In this document: positions 14,361 through 21,514 of the stretch, piece after piece
Position numbering within the stretch: the stretch's first letter is position 1
Layout: the number at the start of each line of letters is the position of its first letter
NCBI GenBank assembly: GCA_964562155.1
Contig: CAZLRU010000019.1
Span: 1-24,746 of the forward strand
Origin: JAGOUY01 sp964562155
Lineage (GTDB): Bacteria; Patescibacteriota; Patescibacteriia; 2-12-FULL-60-25
Direction of reading: 5' to 3'
Length of the DNA stretch: 24,746 nucleotides
Translations under genes and position numbers: made by a program
Notes under the pieces: generated by a model
The model's database searches: none
Told to the model about the DNA's origin: nothing
Seen by the model: the letters and a program-made list of their open reading frames with translations, nothing else

Positions 14361-14528
14361 TTACTTTAGTAAATACTTAGCGTAGTTCCGAATATCCACT
14401 TCTAGCTCTTTCGGCGCTTGCCTTGTTTTTGCACCGAGTACACCACTCTGAAAGCGGTTCAGTCTTTTCACTTCTTCCTCGAACTTTTGCCGAATACCCA
14501 ACTCGTTAATATCTAATTCACTTGGAAT
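14361..14528 (-). pseudogene. C-terminal gene remnant, possibly of a recombinase
   Basis: A 55-codon minus-strand open segment ending in TAA and bounded upstream by an in-frame TGA (14529-14531), with no start codon. It reads IPSELDINELGIRQKFEEEV, then a basic KRLNRFQSGVLG stretch and DIRNYAKYLLK at the end. The helical, charged tail and the phrase DIRNYAKYLL recall C-termini of large serine recombinases in Patescibacteria, but this is from memory and unverified. Position inside the repeat-bounded block would suit a decayed integration gene. Confidence 0.4.
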
Positions 14529-14550
14529 TCAGCTGCAGAATTCGTAGGTA

Positions 14551-14583
14551 GGCACATAAAAGACATTAGCTAACGAAGCTAAT
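14551..14583 (-). terminator. Hairpin after TrmB-like gene
   Basis: On the minus strand, ATTAGCT (14583-14577) and AGCTAAT (14571-14565) form a 7-bp stem with loop TCGTT, followed by GTCTTTTATG. It begins 13 bp past the TrmB stop. Moderate stem, short T-run. Confidence 0.5.
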
Positions 14584-14595
14584 TAGGAAATTCTG

Positions 14596-15369
14596 CTAAA
14601 TTTTTTTGCGGCTAATGTTCGGCTTCTCACTAACTCCCCAAAGCCCCTGAAACCAAATGCGATAGGCATCAGCAATCTTTCGGTTAACGATGACGGTAAA
14701 AGATGCTTGATCATCAATGGTATCCAACTTTGCCACGGTGGAAATAACAACATGGTCACCAAAAATATCAATTGCCGCAGGAGAGGAGTAGCTTTTTGGC
14801 AAAAACCGAAAATTACTTTTAAGAAGCGAGGTAATTTTTGAATCAGATGTTTTTACTTCATGATCATACAGTACGTGAAACCCAATAGACTTTTGTTGAG
14901 CTTGTTGCGTGAATGATTGAAAAAACGAACGCAATCTCGGATCACTCCAAGCGCCTTTACCGCCAATGACGTATACGTCTTGCCCAACGCGAAGAATATC
15001 ACGCAGATAGTTTTTCCACCCCTCTAGTCCGCGATAGACGTATACATCCTCCTGATGAGATTCATTTTGATACAGCTTCTGTAAGTCGGGCAGGACTTTT
15101 TCAAAGCTCAGACGCCTCTCATCTATTCTCTCAAGAAACTTTTTTGGGTCAACCGCTTGATAAAGAATGTCTCTCCCTGTGCGAATTTCAAAAATAAACC
15201 CTTTTTCGATAAGTCGTTGGAGTGAATCATACGCGTTTCGACGATTTACCCGAGCTTTTGTCGAGAGTGTTCCTGCAGAGGATTCTCCAAGACAAAGAAG
15301 AGCCTCATAGAGAAGAGCCTCGTTCTTTGAAAGGTCAAGCTGCGTGAGTATTTCGCTATATAGAGCCAT
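14596..15369 (-). CDS. TrmB-family transcriptional regulator
   Basis: 257 aa from the ATG at 15369 (MALYSEILTQLDLSKNEALLYEAL); an upstream in-frame start at 15447 would add 26 atypical residues lying across the promoter. N-terminal winged HTH (about 10-75): LSKNEALLYEALL, then KARVNRRNAYDSLQRLIEKGFI as recognition helix and wing. A coiled linker follows, then a C-terminal TrmB-type effector domain (about 110-245: VYVYRGLEGWKNYLRDILR). TrmB proteins, best known in archaea and common in CPR bacteria, sense sugars or other ligands and repress or activate nearby genes. The divergent neighbour is a secreted-protein gene, so a local target is plausible. A palindrome covers the predicted -10. Confidence 0.9.
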   Translation of the reverse strand: MALYSEILTQLDLSKNEALLYEALLCLGESSAGTLSTKARVNRRNAYDSLQRLIEKGFIFEIRTGRDILYQAVDPKKFLERIDERRLSFEKVLPDLQKLYQNESHQEDVYVYRGLEGWKNYLRDILRVGQDVYVIGGKGAWSDPRLRSFFQSFTQQAQQKSIGFHVLYDHEVKTSDSKITSLLKSNFRFLPKSYSSPAAIDIFGDHVVISTVAKLDTIDDQASFTVIVNRKIADAYRIWFQGLWGVSEKPNISRKKI

Positions 15370-15375
15370 ATTTTT

Positions 15376-15402
15376 ATATGTGGTGTAGTATAGCACCATA
15401 TG
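15376..15402 (-). promoter_or_regulatory. Candidate TrmB promoter/operator palindrome
   Basis: GGTG (15382-15385) and CACC (15394-15397) with partly matching ATAT arms form an imperfect palindrome. On the minus strand it contains TATACT (15392-15387), a 5/6 -10 hexamer. The ATG of the TrmB gene follows by about 17 bp. This suggests autoregulation, but no experimental motif is known here. Confidence 0.35.
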
Positions 15403-15465
15403 GCCATCTTTGCCACTCACACACAAAAATCTATCTTTTTGTTGCAACGGAGCAGTTCGTTAAAC

Positions 15466-15472
15466 AAAGGAG
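15466..15472 (+). promoter_or_regulatory. Strong Shine-Dalgarno AAAGGAG
   Basis: Six bases before the ATG at 15479. It fixes the start of the secreted protein and stands out because most genes in this window have weak or no Shine-Dalgarno. Confidence 0.85.
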
Positions 15473-15478
15473 TATCCG

Positions 15479-16027
15479 ATGCATCGTTCATTCATCTGCC
15501 TCGTTTTCGTCACGGCACTCACCCTCTCCATCCTTGGTTGGGCAAAGCAAGCCCAGGCACAGGCTGGATCTCTCTCCTGCTACGGCGTCCTCGATCTGGC
15601 TCCCATGGCCATCGGACTCGCAGGAGCGTGCTCGTACGGAAATCCTCGCGCCTCCTGGGGCGTATTCGCGGGAATGTATCATCCGCGAAGCATTGAGGCG
15701 TTTAGGCCGAACATCGAAGCGTACAGCTTCGTCGATGTGGGTCTGTGGGGAACATGGCACTCAAGCCTGCACCTGGGCATGGGCTGGACGGAAGCAACCG
15801 GCATGACCGTACGTTCCTTCCTCGTCATCACCAACCCTGGGTGGACCGTCGCTCCCTGGGTGAATCTCTACAGCCACACGAACTTCGACACCACGCCATA
15901 CGCGCAAGTTCGCGCAGGTGTTCGCATCAAGGCCGGAGCGCACGCGGCCCTCGTCTTCTATGGCGAGGCTCCATTCGCCACTCCGATCTCCGCCGTTCCG
16001 CTGGGTGTCTTCGTGGCATTTTACTGA
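15479..16027 (+). CDS. Secreted protein of unknown function
   Basis: 182 aa with a Sec signal peptide: MHRSFICLVF, a hydrophobic core and an AQAQAG cleavage region (after about residue 27). The mature part is rich in aromatic and small residues with alternating hydrophobic patterns (AYSFVDVGLWGTWHSSLHLG, VRAGVRIKAGAHAALVFYGE), suggesting an all-beta fold. One Cys pair (34 and 51) could form a disulfide. Clearly more GC-rich than the flanking accessory genes, unlike the AT-rich OLD gene. It has its own Shine-Dalgarno and is followed by a terminator, so it is a monocistronic unit divergent from the TrmB gene. Family not recognised. Confidence 0.82.
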   Translation: MHRSFICLVFVTALTLSILGWAKQAQAQAGSLSCYGVLDLAPMAIGLAGACSYGNPRASWGVFAGMYHPRSIEAFRPNIEAYSFVDVGLWGTWHSSLHLGMGWTEATGMTVRSFLVITNPGWTVAPWVNLYSHTNFDTTPYAQVRAGVRIKAGAHAALVFYGEAPFATPISAVPLGVFVAFY

Positions 16028-16038
16028 GCCTCCTGCAA

Positions 16039-16076
16039 GGTCTGACGTTCCGCACAAACGCTGAGAGCGTCAGACC
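16039..16076 (+). terminator. Hairpin terminator after secreted-protein gene
   Basis: GGTCTGACG (16039-16047) and CGTCAGACC (16068-16076) form a perfect 9-bp stem; the tail is CGCCTTCTTTCC, moderately T-rich. It begins 11 bp past the stop. Confidence 0.65.
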
Positions 16077-16102
16077 CGCCTTCTTTCCACTTTTCATGCA
16101 AT

Positions 16103-17002
16103 ATGAACAATAAACCCCAAATTCCCAGCATGTTTGAAAGAGACGTACACTTCGCGAATATCTCTCTATCTGTAGATCCTATCGATCAGCCGCGTACCGA
16201 GGAGAATGACAACGTCATGGCAATTTTCTACGAAGAACAGCCGCTCATGTGGGAGTTCACTCGGGAAGCAATAGGTGACACTGTTCGCCGCTGTCCAGGT
16301 GAAATCGATTTTCTTGATGTGGGAACGGGCAGCGGCGTATGGTCGATTCTTATTTGCAAAAGTATCGGAGCGAAACATGTTATCGCCATAGATAAAAGCT
16401 CACGAGCCATCCAAATGGCGCAAAAAAACGCTGAAAGGAACGGGGTAAGCTTTGAATTACGCCATGAATTCTACAATATGAACTCCGCTCTTCATGCTTC
16501 GGCAAAGGTAATCGGTTTATACGCTCCTTACCACCTATATCCGCCTGAAGTGGAAATGACCGTTCCGCAACATGCTCGTGGAGGCATTGACGGCCAGCAA
16601 ATATTCCGTGAGCAGCTCTGTACGGCCGATTATCATCTTGCAAATGATGGCATCATCGTTTTCAATCAAATGTGTCTTGGTAAGAATGATCGGCCAGCTT
16701 TTTTGGACTATATTCCTCAACTCATACGAGGATCCAGCATTACCTATACGAATATTTTCGAGCCCATCAACACAGAGGATTTTTTGAAAAGCGTTTACGA
16801 AAATGAATTTCCAGATTATCAAAAATCAATTTCTTGCAAATACCCTCAGCTCTTCTTCTGCGATGGTATCATCAGGAGAGATGGCGAAGGTGTGAGTAAG
16901 GAAGTACAGCACGGAATTGATCTCCAGGGCAGAAGCTGGAAAGACCGTATAGAAGCACATCGTGAATTAGCGAAACACTCAAAAAATCATAGAAAGAGGT
17001 AG
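16103..17002 (+). CDS. SAM-dependent class I methyltransferase
   Basis: 299 aa. Rossmann-type methyltransferase with motif I FLDVGTGSGVWS (70-81), acidic AIDKS (95-99, Asp97 for the ribose), and a motif-IV region GLYAPYHLYP (138-147), where N-methyltransferases often have NPPY. PrmA/PrmC-like small-molecule or protein methyltransferases share this pattern, but the substrate cannot be set. The N-terminal ~65 residues and the C-terminal ~80 are not recognised. Start is not fixed by a clear Shine-Dalgarno; Met10 is an alternative. It is the last gene before the second copy of the tRNA-linked repeat. Confidence 0.82.
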   Translation: MNNKPQIPSMFERDVHFANISLSVDPIDQPRTEENDNVMAIFYEEQPLMWEFTREAIGDTVRRCPGEIDFLDVGTGSGVWSILICKSIGAKHVIAIDKSSRAIQMAQKNAERNGVSFELRHEFYNMNSALHASAKVIGLYAPYHLYPPEVEMTVPQHARGGIDGQQIFREQLCTADYHLANDGIIVFNQMCLGKNDRPAFLDYIPQLIRGSSITYTNIFEPINTEDFLKSVYENEFPDYQKSISCKYPQLFFCDGIIRRDGEGVSKEVQHGIDLQGRSWKDRIEAHRELAKHSKNHRKR

Positions 17003-17115
17003 ATCTTACTTTGGAAATGTCTCCCCGAAAAATGCTATTGCGGTGTCTTATTTGTCTCATTTCGACCCCGTCTCACACGCCACAAAAATGCCCGGATTTT
17101 AACCTCTGAAAAAGC

Positions 17116-17175
17116 CCTTGAATTACACGTTTTCCTGGTTGCTTACCTCGACTGGCCCGCCATGACAATTTAGTA
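17116..17175 (+). repeat. 60-bp repeat R2, copy 1
   Basis: Aligns without gaps to 19377-19436 at 41 of 60 positions; conserved blocks include ATTACA, TTTTC, CTTACCTC, CCGC and TTAGTA. Its last 19 bp are also the start of repeat R1. Confidence 0.65.
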
Positions 17176-17285
17176 TCGTGCGTCTCGAGTGCCTCAAGGC
17201 ATTCAAGTTCTGTAAGGCATCAATTGTGACCAGCAAGCCGCCCAAAAGAGCGGCTTTGCTTATCTCATTTAACGCTCTACAATAA
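17157..17285 (+). repeat. 129-bp direct repeat R1, copy 2
   Basis: Matches 11907-12036 from the tRNA-Ser CCGCCA end onward; the first 41 bp are identical and the rest diverges. The hairpin GCCGCCC-AAAA-GAGCGGC has one mismatch compared with copy 1. There is no tRNA in front of it, as expected for the far end of an element inserted at the tRNA 3' end. Confidence 0.9.
17256..17283 (+). promoter_or_regulatory. Predicted promoter of the 449-aa gene
   Basis: TTGCTT (17256-17261), 16-bp spacer, TACAAT (17278-17283; 5/6 match). Located at the same place in repeat R1 as the promoter before the OLD operon. Confidence 0.45.
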
Positions 17286-17337
17286 TTTCATCAAATAACA
17301 GGTTTGGTTAATTTGCATTCAATGCTCCATCTCATCT

Positions 17338-18687
17338 GTGATCACAAACAACAAACCACTCAGAATCCTGCTTGATTCGATAACATTAAAATCAGCTAAT
17401 ATTCAACGGCTATTGAGTTATTCAGATAACGATCTTTTTGAATTCGTTTCGTTTGGCGAATCAACCAAACACACAAACCTTCAATTCCTTCAAAACTCAG
17501 AAGGAGAGATCGACCGATTGGAAATCGATAAATCAAAAAGTCCTTTGCGAGGCTATAAGGCGACTCTCGCGTTCTGGCATCGACAAGATGATATGTTGGA
17601 AATCTCGAAGCGTTTAAACATCAAAAAAGACGAACTGTTCTTACTATACGTACTTGAAACGCTATCTAGAGCAGATGACAGAAAGACAATTTTGATCACG
17701 GAAAGACCGAGGGTATTGAACCGCTTGAATCAAAAAAAGGATTTGTTTCCCAAGTTATTTTCACACAGCATTCTTCATTCTGACGAAGCGGTAAATTTCA
17801 TAGATCTACATTGCAAAAAACATGATAAGTTTATCGTGGCTCCGAACGTTTTTGTGAATAAGGGGCTTTGGTATCTCCTCTCATTAAAAACGAAAATAGC
17901 CAATTATCAACGAGCATGGTCCGTTTCGGTGTTTGAAGATAAAAGCTTCATCTATAAAAATGAGTTGATGGATTCGGTAGCCTCACTTGGTGACAGGATC
18001 ATCGACATGCTTGTAGCAGTGGATGAGATCGGACAAAATTATTACGCTGGGACGAATAATGATACACAAGACGGCATTATCTATCATTTTAATTATTGGA
18101 TTACGCTCTTTACTGGCGTACTTGATTCTTTGGCATGGATTTCAAAATATCGATATGGAATTGACCATACAAAAAATACAGAAATAGGCTTAAGAAAGGA
18201 ACCTCACGAACAGTTCTTGAAGAAAATATTTGAAAAAAATAGCGCTATCAAGGATCTGTTACTGGAGAAATCAGCCATGATCAATCTCATCTATCCCCCT
18301 AGGGACTTGGTGATACATCGAGCGCGATTACAGGGAATCCTCGTCAACAATGTTGATGAAAATTTTAGTCTGAATATGGTGATCATACAAAAAGATTTTT
18401 TTGACCTAATTGTTACCGTGTCCAAGAATAAAGGCGTAAAAAGCAACGCATGGGGTCATCGAATAATTGGCAATGATTACTTCTTAGAGCCCTTTTGTTT
18501 TGTAAAAAAGGCGACAATCGCACTGACTGATTTTGTTGATAGATATTTGGATATACTAAATTTTCAGGATCTTGTAGCAGCAAACCCAAGTCTCAAGAAC
18601 GATATCGATGCATCTACGAATAGCCCCAATCATAAAGAGCTCCTTCAGTTGAAAAAAATGTTTTGCGAAAATAGGATAGGATTCTGA
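17338..18687 (+). CDS. Uncharacterised 449-aa protein with HEPN-like RxxxxH motif
   Basis: Soluble, AT-rich gene unlike the core genes. The N-terminal ~200 residues have alternating strands and helices without known motifs. The C-terminal half is helical; NLIYPPRDLVIHRARLQG (about 316-333) contains R322-x4-H327, the arrangement typical of HEPN RNase or nucleotide-binding domains, preceded by a long helix with DSLAWISKYRYGID (263-276). HEPN proteins often serve as toxins or in antiviral defence. Start is a GTG with no visible Shine-Dalgarno, about 48 nt after the predicted transcription start. It follows repeat R1 as the OLD operon does, so it may belong to the same accessory load. HEPN assignment is inference from one motif. 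Confidence 0.75.
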   Translation: MITNNKPLRILLDSITLKSANIQRLLSYSDNDLFEFVSFGESTKHTNLQFLQNSEGEIDRLEIDKSKSPLRGYKATLAFWHRQDDMLEISKRLNIKKDELFLLYVLETLSRADDRKTILITERPRVLNRLNQKKDLFPKLFSHSILHSDEAVNFIDLHCKKHDKFIVAPNVFVNKGLWYLLSLKTKIANYQRAWSVSVFEDKSFIYKNELMDSVASLGDRIIDMLVAVDEIGQNYYAGTNNDTQDGIIYHFNYWITLFTGVLDSLAWISKYRYGIDHTKNTEIGLRKEPHEQFLKKIFEKNSAIKDLLLEKSAMINLIYPPRDLVIHRARLQGILVNNVDENFSLNMVIIQKDFFDLIVTVSKNKGVKSNAWGHRIIGNDYFLEPFCFVKKATIALTDFVDRYLDILNFQDLVAANPSLKNDIDASTNSPNHKELLQLKKMFCENRIGF

Positions 18688-18817
18688 TTAGGTACGCATC
18701 AGTAGACATATAATCATCCATTTTAAACAGATCACCACTCATCGCATTGTTACGTACCTTCACACACCTCAAATCCATCCAAATACTAAATAGCGTATTT
18801 TTGCTAAAGTAAGGGAT

Positions 18818-19318
18818 ATGCGTCCTTCTTCATTTCAAGGAAAATTCTCTTGGCCACTGTTCATCGTGTTTCTCGTGTTCTTTTTTCCTTGGGGATGGTA
18901 CACAGGCAAAAGCATTCAAGCCGTGCTTTTCCATGAAAAAACCGTGGGTATTATTCAAGACGAATCATACATCCCGCCCACGAACACACCTTCCGTTTCC
19001 GAACAGCCTGCGTCTCAGATCGGAACATACACGCATCAAGCGATCTTCACGACGCAAACAGGCGCCACCCATCAAGTCTTCACACGCGTGCACTCCAATC
19101 CACCTCCATTCAAAATAGGAGATCGCGTACCGATTTACTTCGATGCGCACAACCCATCAAATGCCATGATCGGAACCTTCTCTGAGCTATGGCTCCCCCC
19201 ACTTAGCTTAAGCTTCTTCACCCTCATCTTTTTTGTGCTCTGGCTAGGTGCTTGGATAGAGCCTATAAATGGTCTACCAAGAACAATCAACACGTCTAAA
19301 ACCACTCCATCCTCCTAA
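18818..19318 (+). CDS. DUF3592-like membrane protein
   Basis: 166 aa. One transmembrane helix near the N-terminus (about 12-33) and one near the C-terminus (about 126-147) flank a ~90-residue domain presumably outside the membrane. The domain has the DUF3592 features: a strand YTHQAIFTTQTGATHQVFT, then FKIGDRVPIYFDAHNPSNAMIG (GxxVxVxYxPxNPxxAxI) and a FSELW motif before the second helix. DUF3592 has no known function. The start follows AAGGGAT closely. Single gene; nothing in the neighbourhood indicates a role. Confidence 0.85.
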   Translation: MRPSSFQGKFSWPLFIVFLVFFFPWGWYTGKSIQAVLFHEKTVGIIQDESYIPPTNTPSVSEQPASQIGTYTHQAIFTTQTGATHQVFTRVHSNPPPFKIGDRVPIYFDAHNPSNAMIGTFSELWLPPLSLSFFTLIFFVLWLGAWIEPINGLPRTINTSKTTPSS

Positions 19319-19376
19319 CAAACAAACGTATCTACCATCTCCTCACAAAACACCATCACTCTTGCCCTAAAAAATA

Positions 19377-19436
19377 CCTTAGATTACAGATTTTCACAGT
19401 TACTTACCTCAACCGATCCGCTACATAACATTAGTA
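19377..19436 (+). repeat. 60-bp repeat R2, copy 2
   Basis: Ungapped match to 17116-17175 at 41 of 60 positions, with most differences transitions. It lies 10 bp upstream of the DUF1801 start and may carry its promoter; the hexamers are too poor to assign. Confidence 0.6.
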
Positions 19437-19446
19437 CACTATCCCT

Positions 19447-19848
19447 ATGAAAAATACCCATGCCACCATCGATGCTTACAACGCCGCGCAAACCGAAACG
19501 GATAGAGAGATCTGTGACGTGCTAAGAACAGAGATTGATCACGAGCTCAAAAACCACGAAGCAAAGATATGGCACGGGGCGCCCGTCTGGTTCTTAGAGG
19601 GCAATCCCATTGTTGGCTACAGCAAACAAAAACCGGGTTTACGTCTGATGTTTTGGAGCGGGGCTAGCTTTGACGAAGATGCGTTAACCGTGCGAAGTGA
19701 AAAATTCAAAGACGCTTCCATTTTCTTCACCATGGTTGAGCAAATTAACAAGAAAGATCTTAAACGTTGGTTGAAAAAATCAAAAGATATTCAGTGGGAT
19801 TACAAAAACATCGTCAAAAGAAAAGGCAAGCTGGAAAGAGTAAAATAA
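19447..19848 (+). CDS. DUF1801 (YdhG-like) family protein
   Basis: 133 aa. It matches the DUF1801 pattern: an N-terminal helix, EAKIWHGAPVWFLEGNPIVGYSKQKPGLRLMFWSG around the middle (about 38-71; W-x-G-xP-x-F and GYS) and a C-terminal helical tail ending in basic residues (KNIVKRKGKLERVK). The fold is the small YdhG/SufE-unrelated alpha-beta domain; its biochemical role is unknown. It converges tail-to-tail with the zinc-ribbon gene 2 bp away, with only AT-rich sequence between and no clear terminator. Repeat R2 lies immediately upstream. Confidence 0.85.
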   Translation: MKNTHATIDAYNAAQTETDREICDVLRTEIDHELKNHEAKIWHGAPVWFLEGNPIVGYSKQKPGLRLMFWSGASFDEDALTVRSEKFKDASIFFTMVEQINKKDLKRWLKKSKDIQWDYKNIVKRKGKLERVK

Positions 19849-19850
19849 AC

Positions 19851-20105
19851 TTATTTTTTTCTCCATCTTGGCGCAAACCCGGCCATAAAAGCAAACACAA
19901 TAGCTTTCCAACGAGGCTCCCCACGCGACACAATCGCCTCAATCATGACTCGCTTAAATTCCCGCACATCGTTCCCGGAATAACATAATTTACCATCCGC
20001 GTAACAATAAGAGCAGTACTGCGAATGCTCACGATTGATTCCTTTTGGATCTTTTTGGAATGGCATGAGGCAGCTTTCACAAGCGCCTGATAAAGAATGG
20101 GACAT
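19851..20105 (-). CDS. Zinc-ribbon protein (putative zinc ribbon, zf-ribbon_2 type)
   Basis: 84 aa from the ATG at 20105 (MSHSLSGACESCLMPF); the frame continues upstream to 20234 but those residues look noncoding. Two CxxC pairs, CESC (9-12) and CSYC (33-36), with GINREHSQYCSYCYADGKL, match the small putative zinc-ribbon family. The C-terminal helix ends WRKK. Members of this family occur alone or fused to methyltransferases or regulators and have no established role. It lies convergent to the DUF1801 gene. Confidence 0.85.
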   Translation of the reverse strand: MSHSLSGACESCLMPFQKDPKGINREHSQYCSYCYADGKLCYSGNDVREFKRVMIEAIVSRGEPRWKAIVFAFMAGFAPRWRKK

Positions 20106-20297
20106 AGGATTATGAGTTAAATCATGATGACTAATAAATAATAGGTCAATGCATGAGAATCTGACGAATATCGTACCCTTATCCGGTTCAGACAACAACC
20201 TGATCCACACTCCCATACAAGAATACCGTATCAAAATAAGAGCTTTTACTTCACTTCTATTAATGCTAGGCTCCGTCCAAGCAATACTCTAGACCCT

Positions 20298-20945
20298 ATG
20301 CCAGATGAAATCATTACCCTGTACTTAAAGGAAGCGCCAGAAACCCCTCTGCCGTGCAATCGCGTCGAGTACTACGACAATGATTTCACAACCTATAAAG
20401 AACATCACCCCGCCCTCATCGATGTTTTTCTCTTCAATACGCATGGGGACGTCCTACTTCAAAAGCGAGCAAGAAATAAACGGAACAATCCAGGCAAGCT
20501 CCACACAACCGTCGGCGGCCATATTACTTGGGGGGATAGCGCGCCATTCTCAGTTGTCCATGAATGTCTGGAGGAGCTTGGCGCGCCAGCTCTTGTTTTT
20601 TCTAAAGAGGAATATGCGTCAGCTCTCAATAGACTGAGGCCTTTTACCCATAAAGTCGCTCTGCTTTATGAAGAAGGGGTGTTGTTCCGTAATTACGCAA
20701 ATGATCCGATTGAGAGTCGTCGAGATCTCAAAGATCGCATGTGGTTGTATTTTGGTCTGTATGACGGCCCCATCGAAACACCTGATCGAACAAGTGCAGA
20801 ATATGAGTGGATCGATCTCGACACCCTGGAAAAGGAGCTTCAGATACATCCAACTCAGTTTACAGACGGGCTCAAGATCTATATGGAAACGTTTGGCAGC
20901 GAAATGAGAGAATTCATAAGAAAATTTGCAGTAAAACAACCATAA
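20298..20945 (+). CDS. Nudix hydrolase (isopentenyl-diphosphate isomerase-like subgroup)
   Basis: 215 aa. The Nudix box is GGHITWGDSAPF followed by VVHECLEELGAP; the first Glu is Asp (GDS) and the usual Arg is His, while the ECLEEL acidic core is kept. The preceding ALIDVFLFNTHGDVLLQKRARNKRNNPGKLHTTVGGH resembles the IDI/YfcD-type Nudix subgroup. An ~85-residue C-terminal part with WLYFGLYDGPI and EYEWIDLDTLEKEL matches the Nudix tail. Substrate unknown. Third Nudix-like protein in this window. Monocistronic by position, 192 bp from the divergent zinc-ribbon gene. Confidence 0.88.
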   Translation: MPDEIITLYLKEAPETPLPCNRVEYYDNDFTTYKEHHPALIDVFLFNTHGDVLLQKRARNKRNNPGKLHTTVGGHITWGDSAPFSVVHECLEELGAPALVFSKEEYASALNRLRPFTHKVALLYEEGVLFRNYANDPIESRRDLKDRMWLYFGLYDGPIETPDRTSAEYEWIDLDTLEKELQIHPTQFTDGLKIYMETFGSEMREFIRKFAVKQP

Positions 20946-21003
20946 ACACCTAGCGATGCATCATTGACGCACAGCGCTCGACTTCATTACTATCAACAAA
21001 CAT

Positions 21004-21435
21004 ATGCCAACCATCAACCCCTATATAAATTTCAACGGAAACGCTGAGGAAGCCTTTACCTTTTATAAATCCGTTTTTGGCGGAGCATTCACGCAGATCA
21101 TCCGTCTCAAAGATATCGCCAGCGCTGAATTTCCAGTACCGGAAAAAGAAGCAAACAACATCCTGCGCATTATTTTACCTATTGGAAAAACCAGATTAAT
21201 CGCCAATGACGTTCCGGAAAGCATGGGACGCGTGAATGAAAATGAAAACAGATCCAAAATCTCCATCAGCGCAGAAAGCCAGGAAGAAGCCGACAGGATA
21301 TTCCACGGGCTTTCGGAAGGCGGAACCATTGAAATGCCTATGGCCGATGGTCCATGGGGCTCCTACTTCGGAATGTTTAGAGATAAGTTCGGCATTGAAT
21401 GGACGGTAGAGCTTGACCCAAAAGAGCAAAACTAA
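21004..21435 (+). CDS. PhnB-like VOC (glyoxalase/bleomycin-resistance fold) protein
   Basis: 143 aa. Typical PhnB/DUF3103-like VOC pattern: PTINPYINFNGNAEEAFTFYKSVFGG at the start, a middle strand TRLIANDVPES, ISISAESQEEADRIFHGLSEGG, and the ending GSYFGMFRDKFGIEWTVELD. VOC proteins use paired beta-alpha-beta-beta-beta units, often binding a metal; the usual His ligands of true glyoxalase I are not evident, so activity is uncertain. The start MPTINPY follows an AT-rich leader. A bidirectional terminator follows 44 bp after the stop. Confidence 0.92.
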   Translation: MPTINPYINFNGNAEEAFTFYKSVFGGAFTQIIRLKDIASAEFPVPEKEANNILRIILPIGKTRLIANDVPESMGRVNENENRSKISISAESQEEADRIFHGLSEGGTIEMPMADGPWGSYFGMFRDKFGIEWTVELDPKEQN

Positions 21436-21478
21436 CTGACAGCAAGATCATCCCAACAAAGACACGGAATGAACGATC

Positions 21479-21510
21479 AAAAAAACTCAGCTACGTAGCT
21501 GAGTTTTTTT
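21479..21510. terminator. Bidirectional rho-independent terminator
   Basis: ACTCAGCTACGTAGCTGAGT (21485-21504) is a perfect palindrome with an A-tract before and a T-tract after it, so it works on both strands. It ends the PhnB-like gene (+) and the lipoprotein gene (-), whose stop is 5 bp away. Confidence 0.95.
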
Positions 21511-21514
21511 AAGT

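Larger units (their letters stand above)
14260..14595. other. 336-bp gene-poor stretch after OLD gene
   Basis: Contains a possible OLD-gene terminator hairpin (AAGCGGG 14311-14317 / CCCGCTT 14339-14345, then TT), two copies of AGCTCCCGCTTT (from 14258 and 14336), a minus-strand coding remnant (14361-14528) and a hairpin next to the TrmB stop. No intact gene is visible. Confidence 0.7.
17003..17337. other. 335-bp intergenic region holding repeats R1 and R2
   Basis: No coding sequence is supported. From 17116 it holds the 60-bp repeat R2 and, overlapping it, the second copy of repeat R1 (17157-17285) with hairpin and promoter. The part before 17116 shows no recognisable element. Confidence 0.7.

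Noticed and set aside
17030..17100. Possible tRNA remnant near TTTCGACCCCGTCTCAC
   Set aside because: T-loop-like sequence only; no pairing T stem or acceptor stem can be drawn.
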